Shown here: positions 14,926 through 23,700 of the stretch, piece by piece
How positions within the stretch are numbered: position 1 is the first letter of the stretch
How the letters are laid out: the number at the start of each line of letters is the position of its first letter
Origin: Dethiosulfatarculus sandiegensis
GTDB lineage: Bacteria; Desulfobacterota; Desulfarculia; Desulfarculales; Desulfarculaceae
Reading direction: 5' to 3'
Assembly (NCBI RefSeq): GCF_000931935.2
Contig: NZ_AZAC01000005.1
Location: 17,756-81,755, forward strand
Length of the DNA: 64,000 nucleotides
Position numbers and translations under genes: made by a program
The notes under the pieces: model-generated
The model's input: the letters and a program-made list of their open reading frames with translations, nothing else
Databases searched by the model: none
What the model was told of the DNA's origin: nothing

Positions 14926-17900
14926 GTGGAAAAGAGACTTGCTTTCATAATCGGGCAAAAAGGAGCCCGTAAAACTGCCGCTGCATTCAAGCAGGTGAGC
15001 GAATCCATTTTCTCAACCGAAAAAAGGGCGCTTGCCTCAGATCGGGCAAACGCAAAGGCCAGGCAGGCCTGGGGCGCAAGCAATGCCGAACTTAAGCGGA
15101 CAGGCAAAGCCCTGGGTAAGACCAACCATGCCATAAATAATCAAACAAAAGAGCTACAGCACTTAAGCCGGGAAAACAAAGACGCTGCCCAGGCTTTGCG
15201 CTCTTCCGGCATTGCGGCCAAACTTTCAGGCGGTAAATTCCAAGGCCTGCAATCCAGGCTGCATGAGTCATCCCGCCAAGCCGGGCAGATTCAAGGCTAC
15301 CGAAACCTTAAACGTGAGCTGAAGGCCCTTAAAACCGAAGCCAAAGCAGGTGGAATCAGCGCCACCCACGCCAAAAAGGCCTGGCGCGCCAAGGCAGATG
15401 AACTCCGGAAAACAAGCACAGCTTTAAAGCGGGCAGGCATAGACACAAAACGCTTATCAACCCACGAAAAGCGGCTGGCGAGCGATATAAAGAAAACCAA
15501 CCAGGCCATGGCGGCCCAGATTGCCAAGGCTGGAAAACTGGCCGCTGCCCAAGCCAAGGCCGCCAAGGGCCGCCAGATTCGGCAAAGCGCAGCCTCTGAT
15601 ATCACCGGCCTGGCCGTGGCCGCAGCGCCGATTATTGGGGCAGGAAAAGTTGCCATCGATATGGAATCAGCCATGGCTGATGTCCGGAAAGTGGTTGATT
15701 TTAAGGGCTATGAAGGCGGCATAGCTGCGTTTCAAAAAGAGTTGGTCAAGTTAAGCGCAAACAAAATACCGCTTAAAGCGACAGAACTAGCAGCCATAGC
15801 CGCTGCAGGCGGTCAGCTTGGAGTCGCGGCCAAAAATCTTAGGCCATTTGTCACAACTACCAGCAAAATGTCCGTTGCCTTTGATATGGCCGCTTCAGAG
15901 GCTGGTGAAGCGTCTGCAAAACTTTCCAATGTTTACGGCATCCCCATTGGGCAAATAGAGCTTTTGGGCGATGCGGTAAACCATCTCTCAGACAACACCG
16001 CCGCCAAATCCCGCGAAATAGTCGCGGCAATGCTGCGTATCGGATCAACCAGTAAACAGTTCGGCCTTTCTGCGGCCAATAGCGCGGCTTTGGCTGATGC
16101 ATTTATAGCCCTGGGCAAGCCACCGGAAGTCGCAGGCACGGCAATCAACAGCATGTTGACAAAGTTGATGACTGCAGACAAGGGCAGTGCTGCTTTTAAG
16201 CGGGCGTTAAGCGCGATCGGAATGGATGCCTATGAGCTGAAAGACGCCATTAAAAATGATGCCCAGGGGGCATTGATGGAATTCCTGGAAGCGTTGGAAG
16301 GGGCTGATCCCGACCAAAAAATGGGAATCCTGGTTGATTTGTTTGGCCGCGAGTTTGCCGATGATATAGCCACGCTCGTAGGCAGCATGGATCAATACAA
16401 AAAAGCCGTAGGCCTGGTCGCTGATAAAACCAAATACGCCGGTAGCATGCACCGGGAATTTGGAAACCGAGCTTCAACCACGGCCAACAAGCTGATCATG
16501 CTGACCAATAAGTTTACTGCCGAAGTCTTGGGCTTTGGCGGTGGGCTTAAACCCACTCTTGATTCGGCCATCGACGGAATCGGCGGCATCCTGGACAAAA
16601 TCGCCGCCCTGAGGGCTGAGTTCCCCTTACTCACCGGTGCCGTACAAAAGACCGTCGCTGCACTGATCGGCGGCGTTGTCGCGTTCAAGGCACTCAAAAT
16701 GGCTGGAAAGTTTTTCGGCGGTGGGCTTAAGGAGATGTGGCACGGCGGCAAGGCCCTGGGCTACCGGTTTGGCCTGGGCGGCAAGAAAGGGCGTACAGGC
16801 CGGGCCGGGCGTAAGGGGAGAGGTGATTTAGTCGGAGCCCTGACCGGTGGGGTGAGTGGCGCTGCGCCGGTTTTTGTGACCAACTGGCCAGGTGGTATGG
16901 GCGATGGGTTGGCCGCAGACCTGCCGGGAGAAGGTGGTAAGAAAAAAGGCAAAACCAGGGGTAAAAAGCGCTCATTACGCTCCCGTGCACGCACCCGTTT
17001 TCGGGCAGGCAGGCGCAGCCTTGGCCGAAGGCTGGGCGGCCTGGCCAGTGCGGCCAGGGGTGCCGGGGCCTGGGCAACCGGGGCGGCAGGCAGCCTGGCT
17101 ATAAATGCGGCCACCTCCGGTTCAGGGGCCAAAGTCGCGGCTAACACCGCCATAAAAGCAGCTAGTTCTGCCGGAAAAATCGCATCCAAGGCAGTGGGCA
17201 AAAGTGTTGCCAAGGTCGCGGCCAAAACCGGGGCCAAGGCCCTGGGCAAGTCCGCCCTGAAAAAGATCCCCGGCGTAGGGCTGATTGCAGGCGCGGCCTT
17301 TGGCCTTGAACGGGCGCTAAGCGGTGATTTTTTGGGCGGGCTCATGGAAGTGGGTTCGGGCCTGGTGAGTTTGATACCGGGCATCGGCACTGCTGCATCT
17401 TTAGCTATTGATGCCGGGCTGGCAGCCAAGGACATTACATCCGCACCCACATCGGCAGAGGAAGCTCTGGAAGAACCGGTTGCGAATAAAAAACCGGTTG
17501 CAGCTCAAATTAAAGCCAAGCCTGAGGCAAAAAAAGAAGCAGCCAAGGCGGAACAGCCCAAGCCAAAGGCAACAGAAAAACCCACACCGGCGCACCCCAT
17601 TCCCGGCCTGACGCTTCTCACAGGCTCTATTGCCGGGCTCCAACATGTCCTGGGTATTGACCTAGTCAACGCCATTTCAGCGTTAAAAGAAAAAATAACC
17701 CTGCGCACAAACCAAGAAGCAAAGCCAAAGCTGGCCACCACCCAAGCCCAGGCCAAACCCAAGCCCATGGCGGTGAACATCTCGACCGGCCCCAAAAAAG
17801 AGGCCAAGAAAACCAGTAGCCCCATACCCTCCGTTCCCGGCCTGGCCCTTATTACCGGCTCATTACTTGGCCTTAAAAATGTCCTTGGCATTGACCTGGT

Positions 17901-18825
17901 CAACACTGTCATGGGCCTTCGGGAATACAAGGCCACGGCATTGGAACGACGGGCACCGGTGGCCGCTATCCAGGCCAAACCCAAGCTCATGCCGGTAAAC
18001 CTTTCTACCGGCCCTAAAAAAGAGACCAAGAAAACCAGTAGCCCCATGCCCTCTGTTCCCGGCCTGGCCCTTATTACAGGCTCATTGCTTGGCCTTAAAA
18101 ACGTCCTTGGCATTGACCTGGTCAACGCTGTCATGGGCCTTCGGGAAAATAAGGCCACGGCATTGAAACAACAGGCACCGGTAGCCGCAACCCAAGCCAA
18201 GCCCAAGCCCATGGCGGTGAACCTTTCGCCCGGCCCCAAAAAAGAGGCCAAAAAAACCAGTCGCCCCATGCCTTCTATTCCCGGCCTGGCCCTTATTACC
18301 GGCTCATTGCTTGGCCTTAAAAATGTCCTTGGCATTGACCTGGTCAACGCTGTCATGGGCCTTCGGGAATACAAGGCCACTGTATTGAGCCAACAAATAC
18401 CGGTAGGCACCACCCAAGCCAAGGCTAAGCCCCTGCCCATCGCAGCCAAGCCAGCAACCCAGATTGAACCAAATAAACACCTTAGTTTTATTGGCAATAT
18501 TCCAGGGTTGGCTCAATTAAATACAACTTTGGCAAAATTGAGCCACCTGATAAAGCCCGAGCCGCCCATCCAAGGGCAAGGCAACATAATCACTGAGGCG
18601 ATTTCCCAGCCAACGCCGATATCACAGATGATTGATCGGCTCCACAGCCCAGGGCCTATCGAGATAGCCCTGGACTATCACCCAACTATCCATGCACCGG
18701 GCGAAGACACAAAATCAATAAACCGGGCCTTGGTAAACGATCGGGTGGAGCTTACCCGCCTGGTCGAACGAACAATTGAATCCGTATTCTCACGACAAAC
18801 CAGGTTGGGGGTGGGCAATGCCTAA
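14926..18825 (+). CDS. Tail tape measure protein (TP901 type) with internal repeats
   Basis: 1299 residues, GTG start one base after the frameshift stop. Coiled-coil regions occupy about 1-220. The TP901 core follows (IDMESAMADVRKVVDFKG; the ELAAIAAAGGQLGVAA and AMLRIGSTSKQFGL segments; VDLFGREFADDIATLVG). A hydrophobic segment near 580-600 precedes a very basic stretch (GKKGRTGRAGRKGRG; GKTRGKKRSLRSRARTRFRAGRR) and an Ala/Lys-rich hydrophobic part. Residues about 890-1190 carry four tandem repeats of about 74 residues. The protein sets tail length by its extent and may form the channel for DNA. Length and repeats predict a relatively long tail. Confidence 0.95.
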   Translation: MEKRLAFIIGQKGARKTAAAFKQVSESIFSTEKRALASDRANAKARQAWGASNAELKRTGKALGKTNHAINNQTKELQHLSRENKDAAQALRSSGIAAKLSGGKFQGLQSRLHESSRQAGQIQGYRNLKRELKALKTEAKAGGISATHAKKAWRAKADELRKTSTALKRAGIDTKRLSTHEKRLASDIKKTNQAMAAQIAKAGKLAAAQAKAAKGRQIRQSAASDITGLAVAAAPIIGAGKVAIDMESAMADVRKVVDFKGYEGGIAAFQKELVKLSANKIPLKATELAAIAAAGGQLGVAAKNLRPFVTTTSKMSVAFDMAASEAGEASAKLSNVYGIPIGQIELLGDAVNHLSDNTAAKSREIVAAMLRIGSTSKQFGLSAANSAALADAFIALGKPPEVAGTAINSMLTKLMTADKGSAAFKRALSAIGMDAYELKDAIKNDAQGALMEFLEALEGADPDQKMGILVDLFGREFADDIATLVGSMDQYKKAVGLVADKTKYAGSMHREFGNRASTTANKLIMLTNKFTAEVLGFGGGLKPTLDSAIDGIGGILDKIAALRAEFPLLTGAVQKTVAALIGGVVAFKALKMAGKFFGGGLKEMWHGGKALGYRFGLGGKKGRTGRAGRKGRGDLVGALTGGVSGAAPVFVTNWPGGMGDGLAADLPGEGGKKKGKTRGKKRSLRSRARTRFRAGRRSLGRRLGGLASAARGAGAWATGAAGSLAINAATSGSGAKVAANTAIKAASSAGKIASKAVGKSVAKVAAKTGAKALGKSALKKIPGVGLIAGAAFGLERALSGDFLGGLMEVGSGLVSLIPGIGTAASLAIDAGLAAKDITSAPTSAEEALEEPVANKKPVAAQIKAKPEAKKEAAKAEQPKPKATEKPTPAHPIPGLTLLTGSIAGLQHVLGIDLVNAISALKEKITLRTNQEAKPKLATTQAQAKPKPMAVNISTGPKKEAKKTSSPIPSVPGLALITGSLLGLKNVLGIDLVNTVMGLREYKATALERRAPVAAIQAKPKLMPVNLSTGPKKETKKTSSPMPSVPGLALITGSLLGLKNVLGIDLVNAVMGLRENKATALKQQAPVAATQAKPKPMAVNLSPGPKKEAKKTSRPMPSIPGLALITGSLLGLKNVLGIDLVNAVMGLREYKATVLSQQIPVGTTQAKAKPLPIAAKPATQIEPNKHLSFIGNIPGLAQLNTTLAKLSHLIKPEPPIQGQGNIITEAISQPTPISQMIDRLHSPGPIEIALDYHPTIHAPGEDTKSINRALVNDRVELTRLVERTIESVFSRQTRLGVGNA
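17587..18486 (+). repeat. 222-bp in-frame tandem repeats in the tape measure gene
   Basis: Three units of exactly 222 bp (74 codons) begin at 17821, 18043 and 18265; a more diverged unit of 234 bp begins near 17587 and a decayed fifth (IGNIPGLAQL) follows at about 18487. Each encodes a PGLALITGSLLGLKNVLGID segment, then LVNAVMGLRE and a Lys/Ala/Pro linker with GPKKEAKKTS. The near-identical central units point to recent duplication. Confidence 0.92.
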
Positions 18826-19024
18826 GTCCTACAACACCACCCAGGGCCAGGCCTGGGACCAGATCGCCGCAGAGCTGTGGGGGCGCGAAGACCATTTGCA
18901 CCACCTTTTGGCTGCGAATCCAAAACACCGCCACCTGCAGATCCTGCCTGCTGATCTCAAGCTGAATGTGCCGGATATATCAATCCCCGCCGAAGAGGAG
19001 CCGCCGCCATGGCAGAAAAGATAG
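18818..19024 (+). CDS. Tail protein X (LysM-like)
   Basis: 68 residues from the ATG at 18818; an open frame continues upstream inside the tape measure gene, but the GGGGGTGGG stretch before 18818 and the family start support this choice. The sequence KSYNTTQGQAWDQIAAELWGRE then HHLLAANPKHRHLQILPADLKLNVPD is the gpX pattern, a LysM-related fold that sits at the tail hub. It overlaps the end of the tape measure gene and the beginning of the hub gene. Confidence 0.88.
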   Translation: MPKSYNTTQGQAWDQIAAELWGREDHLHHLLAANPKHRHLQILPADLKLNVPDISIPAEEEPPPWQKR

Positions 19025-20022
19025 CCAGAAAGGCCCGCTTGGAACTGATCTACCGGGGCGTGGATCTGGGTGAGCATTGCCTACTCGCGGATTACACAGA
19101 TCACGCCCACGGCCAGCTGGATGAACTCTGCGCGCACTTGGAGGACAGGGACCGGAAATGGCAAGGCCCCTGGCGGCCTGCCAAAAGCGAGGTGGTCCGA
19201 GCGGTTATCCATTGCCACGACTGGTTTGTTCCAGGTGATCACCTGGTTTTGAATTGTGGGGAGTTTGAAATCCAGGGGATCTGCCTCTCCGGCCCGCCCG
19301 ACACAGTGGAGATCCGCGCGGTGAGCCGCCGGGTTTCCAGGAACGCTCAAGCCCAAAAGAAAAGCAAGGGTTGGGAAAATGTGGATCTGAAGGCAATCGC
19401 CGGGGCTGTTGCTGCCAATGCTGGCCTGGCCCTGGCCTGGGAGGGCAATAACCCCCATTACGAGCGGGAAGACCAGCGCGAAGAATCAGACATGGCCTTT
19501 CTACGCCGCCTCTGCCTTGATGCGGGCAACAGCATCAAAATCGCAGACAGCCAATTGATAGTGTACTCCGGCAAAAGCTTTGACCAGCGCGGCCCGCATG
19601 GCCAAATCAAGCGCGGCGAAACCTGGCTGATTGATTACCGATTCGATGCCCAAAGCTTTGACAAATACAAAGGCTGCGAGGTGAGTTATTGGCACCCCGA
19701 CCTGCGCCTTATGATTAAAGGCGAATGCTTCCCAGCCGATGCCCCGCCCACAGGTGAAGTCCTGAAAATCAACCAAGAAGTCAAAACCGAAGCCGAGGCC
19801 AACGCCCTGGCTGCCTCAAACCTCCGTCGGAAAAACCGCTCTGAAGTAAAGGCCGATTTCACCCTGATGGGTGATCCCCGATTGCGGGCTACTCAGGTGC
19901 AAGAGGTTAAAGGCTTCGGCAAATACGACGGCCGCTATTTTGTGGACGAAGCCCGGCATACGGTGGACGGCAGCGGGGGCTACACAACCGCGCTTAAGGC
20001 CAGAAAGGTAATCGGATACTGA
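19009..20022 (+). CDS. Baseplate hub protein, late control gene D / Mu P-like (gp44)
   Basis: 337 residues. Family signs are the early ELIYRGVDLGEHCLLADYTDHAHGQLDEL, a conserved DWFVPGDHLVL, the long region AIAGAVAANAGLALAW followed by REESDMAFLRRLCLDAG, and a C-terminal DPRLRATQVQEVKGFGKYDG that ends in a typical HTVDGSGGYTTAL. The protein is the gp27-like hub trimer on which the spike sits. Its GTG/ATG start overlaps gpX and its stop overlaps the next start. Confidence 0.92.
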   Translation: MAEKIARKARLELIYRGVDLGEHCLLADYTDHAHGQLDELCAHLEDRDRKWQGPWRPAKSEVVRAVIHCHDWFVPGDHLVLNCGEFEIQGICLSGPPDTVEIRAVSRRVSRNAQAQKKSKGWENVDLKAIAGAVAANAGLALAWEGNNPHYEREDQREESDMAFLRRLCLDAGNSIKIADSQLIVYSGKSFDQRGPHGQIKRGETWLIDYRFDAQSFDKYKGCEVSYWHPDLRLMIKGECFPADAPPTGEVLKINQEVKTEAEANALAASNLRRKNRSEVKADFTLMGDPRLRATQVQEVKGFGKYDGRYFVDEARHTVDGSGGYTTALKARKVIGY

Positions 20023-20561
20023 TGATCGCCTTGGACTCAATAGAGCGCCGCTTGACCGCCTTGGAAGGTGCCATGCACCAAGTGCTTAGAATCGGCGTGG
20101 TCACCTTGCAGCTTCCCGAAAAGGGCAAGGTGCGGGTGCGGCTCATAGATGCCGATTGCCTGGAAACCTATGAGCTTACAGTGCTTTATCCGGCCACCTA
20201 TATGGATAAGGCATACAGGATGCCGGACATCGATGAGCAGGTGGTCTGCCTGTTTGTTCCCTTTGCCGACGGCCTGCAAAAGGGGTTTGTCCTTGGCGCT
20301 ATCTATTCAGACCCAGACCCTGTGCCGGTCTCCTGCCCAAACAAAACCCACATGCGATGGGTGGACGGAACCTGGATGGAATACGACCGGGCCGAAGGCA
20401 AGATGCAGATCCATTGCCGAGGCAAACTGATCATTGCGGCGGGCGAAGGCGTGGAGTTCCTAACCCCCGTCGTGCGCCTGCCCTACCAAATGACCGGGCC
20501 GGGCGAGCCGGATTTGAAGCCCATTGAAGTAATCCACCAGGAGACCGAGTGCGATGGCTAA
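20022..20561 (+). CDS. Baseplate spike assembly protein V (P2 gpV / Mu gp45-like)
   Basis: 179 residues. The N-terminal OB-fold pattern is clear: VVTLQLPEKGKVRVRLID, TVLYPATYMDKAYRMPDIDEQVVCLFVP and GFVLGAIYSDPDPVP. The C-terminal part (MQIHCRGKLIIAAGEGVEFLTPVVRLP) would form the beta-helical membrane-piercing needle. It is translationally coupled to the hub gene (overlapping stop and start). Confidence 0.9.
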   Translation: MIALDSIERRLTALEGAMHQVLRIGVVTLQLPEKGKVRVRLIDADCLETYELTVLYPATYMDKAYRMPDIDEQVVCLFVPFADGLQKGFVLGAIYSDPDPVPVSCPNKTHMRWVDGTWMEYDRAEGKMQIHCRGKLIIAAGEGVEFLTPVVRLPYQMTGPGEPDLKPIEVIHQETECDG

Positions 20562-20949
20562 GGGCGATCAAATAGGGGCATTCGGCCCAATCTGCTTTGA
20601 AACAAGCATGGCCCACATCCGCACTTTTGAGGATTTGCGGGAGGAAAACCGGGCCAGATACGCCACCCACGATGTGTTGAATCTGGAACAAAAGCTCCAA
20701 TTCCTGGGACTGGAATTAATCAAGGTTGGGCTGGCCATGAAATTCCACCAGGCGTTCTGCGTTCCCCAAGACGAGCTAACCCGGCTAAGGCAAGTAGTGC
20801 GTGACCACAAGGCCCACACCCTGATGATAGGCGGGCTGAATCTGGGTGAATTCGTCCTGGAAGAGTTAACCGGCACATGGACCAGAGTGGCAAATGACGG
20901 CGTGCTCTTATTCGCCTCAGCCGATGTTCGGCTCAAGGAGTACAGGTGA
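20554..20949 (+). CDS. Conserved phage baseplate-region protein, function unknown
   Basis: 131 residues between the spike and gpW-like genes, overlapping both by a few bases, so it is part of the baseplate cistron. It is helical in the middle (DVLNLEQKLQFLGLELIKVG, then FHQAFCVPQDELTRLRQVVRDHK) with a beta-type C-terminal end (LNLGEFVLEELTGTWTRVAN...LLFASADVRLKEY). Mu has no clear equivalent at this spot. A role as a tail or baseplate accessory protein is inferred from position only. Confidence 0.8.
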   Translation: MAKGDQIGAFGPICFETSMAHIRTFEDLREENRARYATHDVLNLEQKLQFLGLELIKVGLAMKFHQAFCVPQDELTRLRQVVRDHKAHTLMIGGLNLGEFVLEELTGTWTRVANDGVLLFASADVRLKEYR

Positions 20950-21281
20950 TGGCGGAATTATTAGTTGATTCAAGCCCCAGACCCATTGAGTTCGCGCCCG
21001 GCGACCTGGTCACCGACGTGGCCCAGAATGTCCGCATGATCATAACCACACCCAAAGGCAGCGTGCCGCTTGACCGTGATTTTGGCCTTGACTTTGGCCT
21101 GATTGATCAGCCCGCCCCCAGGGCCAAGGCTTTGTTAGGGGCTGAGATTGTTGACCAGGTACGGAAATACGAACCAAGGGCCAAGGTTCTGGCCGTGAAT
21201 TGGCAGGAAATTGAGGTTGAAGCCATGGGCGGCAGGTTGACTCCGATCGTGAAGATTGAGGTGCAGGATGAACCTGAATAG
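20949..21281 (+). CDS. Baseplate wedge protein W (gp25-like, Mu gp46-type)
   Basis: 110 residues from the ATG at 20949; a GTG at 20946 is in frame but only 4 bases from the AAGGAG box, so the ATG is preferred. The sequence VAQNVRMIITTPKGSVPLDRDFGLDF and VDQVRKYEPRAKVL is diagnostic for the gp25/gpW lysozyme-like wedge fold that starts sheath polymerisation. It overlaps the J gene. Confidence 0.92.
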   Translation: MAELLVDSSPRPIEFAPGDLVTDVAQNVRMIITTPKGSVPLDRDFGLDFGLIDQPAPRAKALLGAEIVDQVRKYEPRAKVLAVNWQEIEVEAMGGRLTPIVKIEVQDEPE

Positions 21282-22389
21282 CCTTCCAGAAATCGCATTT
21301 TGTGAAACCGATGCGGCCAAAGTGGAAGCCGCAGTGATCGCGGACTACGAACGGATCACCGGCAAGGCCCTGTATCCCGGTGCGCCGGAGCGGCTTTTTT
21401 GCGAAGCTGTGGCCTATGTAATCGCGTTGCAGCGGTTCCAGATTGATTATGCGGGCAAAATGAACCTGGTGACATATGCCGATTCCGGCTACCTGGATCA
21501 CCTTGGCGCGCTTTTGAACACCACCCGCCTGGGGGAATCACCGGCCAGCACCACCCTGCGCTACAGCCTGGCCAGCCCTTTGAACTGGGATGTGGTGATA
21601 TACCAGGGCAGCCGGGTTACAGCCGACGGCTCGCTTTATTTTGCCACCGACCAAGAGGCGGTTATCCCGGCCGGGCAGAACAGTGTTGAGGTGGTCGCCA
21701 CATGCCAGGCCCTTGGAACCGTGGGCAACGGCTTTCAGCCTGGCCAGCTTAACCAAATGGTTGACCGCCCAACCTACGTGGCCACAGTGGTCAACACCGC
21801 CATCTCCCTTGGCGGTGTTGACTCTGAAAGCGACGCCCGCTTTCGCGGCCGGGTGCAGCTTGCCCCGGAGCGGCTATCCTGCGCCGGGCCAAAAGACGCC
21901 TACCGATACCACGCAATGAGCGTGAGCCAGGCCATTTCCGATGTGGCCGTCTGGAGCCCTGCGCCTGGCAAAATTTCCGTATCCCCGCTGCTGGCAGGCG
22001 GCGAGATGCCCACCCCGGAGATCATTGCCGCAGTAGCCGCCCAAATGGGTGACAAAAAAGTGCGGCCCCTCACCGACCTGGTCACCGTCCATTACCCTGA
22101 TGCAGTGCCTTACAGCATCAACGGCAAATACTGGGTATTGACCAGCTATGCCAACCAAGCCGCAGCCATTGAGCGCAGGGTGATAGCCGAGGTGGATAAC
22201 TACATTGCCTGGCAAAAGGCGAAACTCGGCCGCAGCATCCGCCCAAGTGAGCTGATTGCTCAAATCCAATCGATTGACGGCATCCAGCGGGTGGAGGTGG
22301 CCACCCCGGAATTCCAAAGCCTGGAACCCTGGCAAGTAGCCCAGGCCGAAAGCGCATCTATTATATATGGAGGGCTGACCAATGAGTGA
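21268..22389 (+). CDS. Baseplate protein J (Mu gp47-like)
   Basis: 373 residues from the ATG at 21268, which follows a GAGG box inside the W gene; an earlier non-ATG codon at 21256 is less likely. Landmarks are LYPGAPERLFCEAVAYVIALQRFQIDYAGKMNL, DSGYLDHLGALLNTTRL, GVDSESDARFRGRVQLAPE and a KKVRPLTDLVTVHYPD segment, all usual in gpJ. With W and I it builds the baseplate wedge. Confidence 0.93.
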   Translation: MNLNSLPEIAFCETDAAKVEAAVIADYERITGKALYPGAPERLFCEAVAYVIALQRFQIDYAGKMNLVTYADSGYLDHLGALLNTTRLGESPASTTLRYSLASPLNWDVVIYQGSRVTADGSLYFATDQEAVIPAGQNSVEVVATCQALGTVGNGFQPGQLNQMVDRPTYVATVVNTAISLGGVDSESDARFRGRVQLAPERLSCAGPKDAYRYHAMSVSQAISDVAVWSPAPGKISVSPLLAGGEMPTPEIIAAVAAQMGDKKVRPLTDLVTVHYPDAVPYSINGKYWVLTSYANQAAAIERRVIAEVDNYIAWQKAKLGRSIRPSELIAQIQSIDGIQRVEVATPEFQSLEPWQVAQAESASIIYGGLTNE

Positions 22390-23698
22390 CACCCTCCAAA
22401 GGTTGCCCCCCCCCAGCATTTCTAGCGACGGCCAAATCCAGGCCGCAGCCGACGGTAGTGGCGTACAGCTTGATTCCGTTGCCAAAGCCATCGGAAATAT
22501 CCACATCTGGTCCCGCCTGCCCGAGCTTAGTGAAGACCTCCTGGACCACCTGGGTTGGGGGCTGCACATTGATGGCTGGGAATACGCGGATTCCAAGGCA
22601 AAAAAGCTTTGGCTGGTCGAAAATGTTTACGACTGGCACCGATTCAAGGGCACCGAATACGGGTTGGCCTTGTATTGGCGGGTGCTGCTTAACCGCGAAC
22701 TCCTGGCTGCGTCACCGCCCACAAAATCCTTTTGTGGGGCTTCGCTCACGAATGAAGAGCGCCAGGCATTTGAAGCGCCGCATCCTGAAATCAGGGTCTA
22801 TCCCTTTAGAAATTTGGGGCAAAAGTGCGGACTGGTTTGCGGCGGCTGTTTGGGAAATCCAGGGGCCGACTTAGCCCGCTACCCCAACACCTCGGACGCC
22901 CTTTTGAGGATAGGCCAAAAAGTTGAACTGCATGATCCCCTGGACGGCAGCGTGACCGACTTACACAGCCTCTTGATTGAGCGCGAAAACGTGGAGCGCA
23001 TCGGCCAGGAGGTGGTGGAGATCCGCAAGCCCACCACCAATCGGGGACAAGTTTGCGGCCGGGTATTAAAAGGCTGTGTGATTGATCATCAGGCCTGCCT
23101 GCGTTTCTATACGCTAAAGCTCAACCGGGCTTACAGGAATGAAATTGAACGCCGTCACACCTTGGCCATTAAGCCCAGCCTTGACCCAATCAGCATTTAC
23201 CCCCGTGAAATTTACCAGCCTGCACCGGCGTATGGTGTGTTCCCGACGAACCGATGGACCGATGTTTATCCGGACACCAACCGCTGCATTTTGAACAAAA
23301 CATGTTTAAAACCCAGCACAGCGGCAGAACGCGTATATAAAAGCGCCCGCCTTTTTGATCCGGCCCGGGCCGTCCCCCGTGCTCGCCGGGCTATCAAATT
23401 TACAGGCCGGTTTTGCCTGAGCGGCCTGCCCGCCCATACGGCAAGCGTAGCCGTGGATGCAACAGCCAGAAGGCGGGGCAAAGGCATGCACTTAGGGACT
23501 GGAATTACCCGCACAAACCACGCCTACACATCCTCAGCCAAAAAGCGCATAGACCAGATATGCAACGTTGCCCGCCTGTCCAAACGGGCTTCAGACAAGC
23601 TCTTACTGTCAATCACAAATCATCGTGTAGTCAAAGCAAGCTCCGGCGTTTTGGCGGGTAGCGCAAAAGCCGGTGATTACCAGATGGAGGTTTTTTAG
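22382..23698 (+). CDS. Tail protein I (P2 gpI / Mu gp48-like) with long C-terminal extension
   Basis: 438 residues, about twice the usual gpI length. Residues 1-160 hold the gpI pattern: LPELSEDLLDHLGWGLHIDGW, KLWLVENVYDWHRFKGTEYGLALYW and a later RVYPFRNLG. The extra ~270 residues contain Cys-rich turns (QKCGLVCGGCLG and QVCGRVLKGCV), a YPREIYQP stretch and a basic C-terminal part (ARRRGKGMHLG). The extension has no recognised family. It overlaps J by 8 bp and is followed two bases later by the fibre-type gene, so it may serve as the fibre attachment platform. Confidence 0.85.
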   Translation: MSDTLQRLPPPSISSDGQIQAAADGSGVQLDSVAKAIGNIHIWSRLPELSEDLLDHLGWGLHIDGWEYADSKAKKLWLVENVYDWHRFKGTEYGLALYWRVLLNRELLAASPPTKSFCGASLTNEERQAFEAPHPEIRVYPFRNLGQKCGLVCGGCLGNPGADLARYPNTSDALLRIGQKVELHDPLDGSVTDLHSLLIERENVERIGQEVVEIRKPTTNRGQVCGRVLKGCVIDHQACLRFYTLKLNRAYRNEIERRHTLAIKPSLDPISIYPREIYQPAPAYGVFPTNRWTDVYPDTNRCILNKTCLKPSTAAERVYKSARLFDPARAVPRARRAIKFTGRFCLSGLPAHTASVAVDATARRRGKGMHLGTGITRTNHAYTSSAKKRIDQICNVARLSKRASDKLLLSITNHRVVKASSGVLAGSAKAGDYQMEVF

Positions 23699-23700
23699 TC

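Noticed and set aside
17587..18486. Repeats in the tape measure gene as a CRISPR-like array
   Set aside because: Units are 222 bp, in frame and contiguous without unique spacers. No CRISPR array or cas gene was found in the window.
17505..18497. 330-codon open frame on the minus strand inside the tape measure gene
   Set aside because: It is the antisense of the 222-bp repeats, so its own repetitive protein mirrors them; there is no ribosome site and the plus strand is a clear tape measure.
20554..20949. Assignment of this gene to P2 gpU
   Set aside because: Position between spike and W does not match gpU, and the sequence pattern is not diagnostic; it is left as unknown.
21874..22596. 240-codon minus-strand frame over the J and I genes
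   Set aside because: Shadow of two firm baseplate genes on the plus strand.
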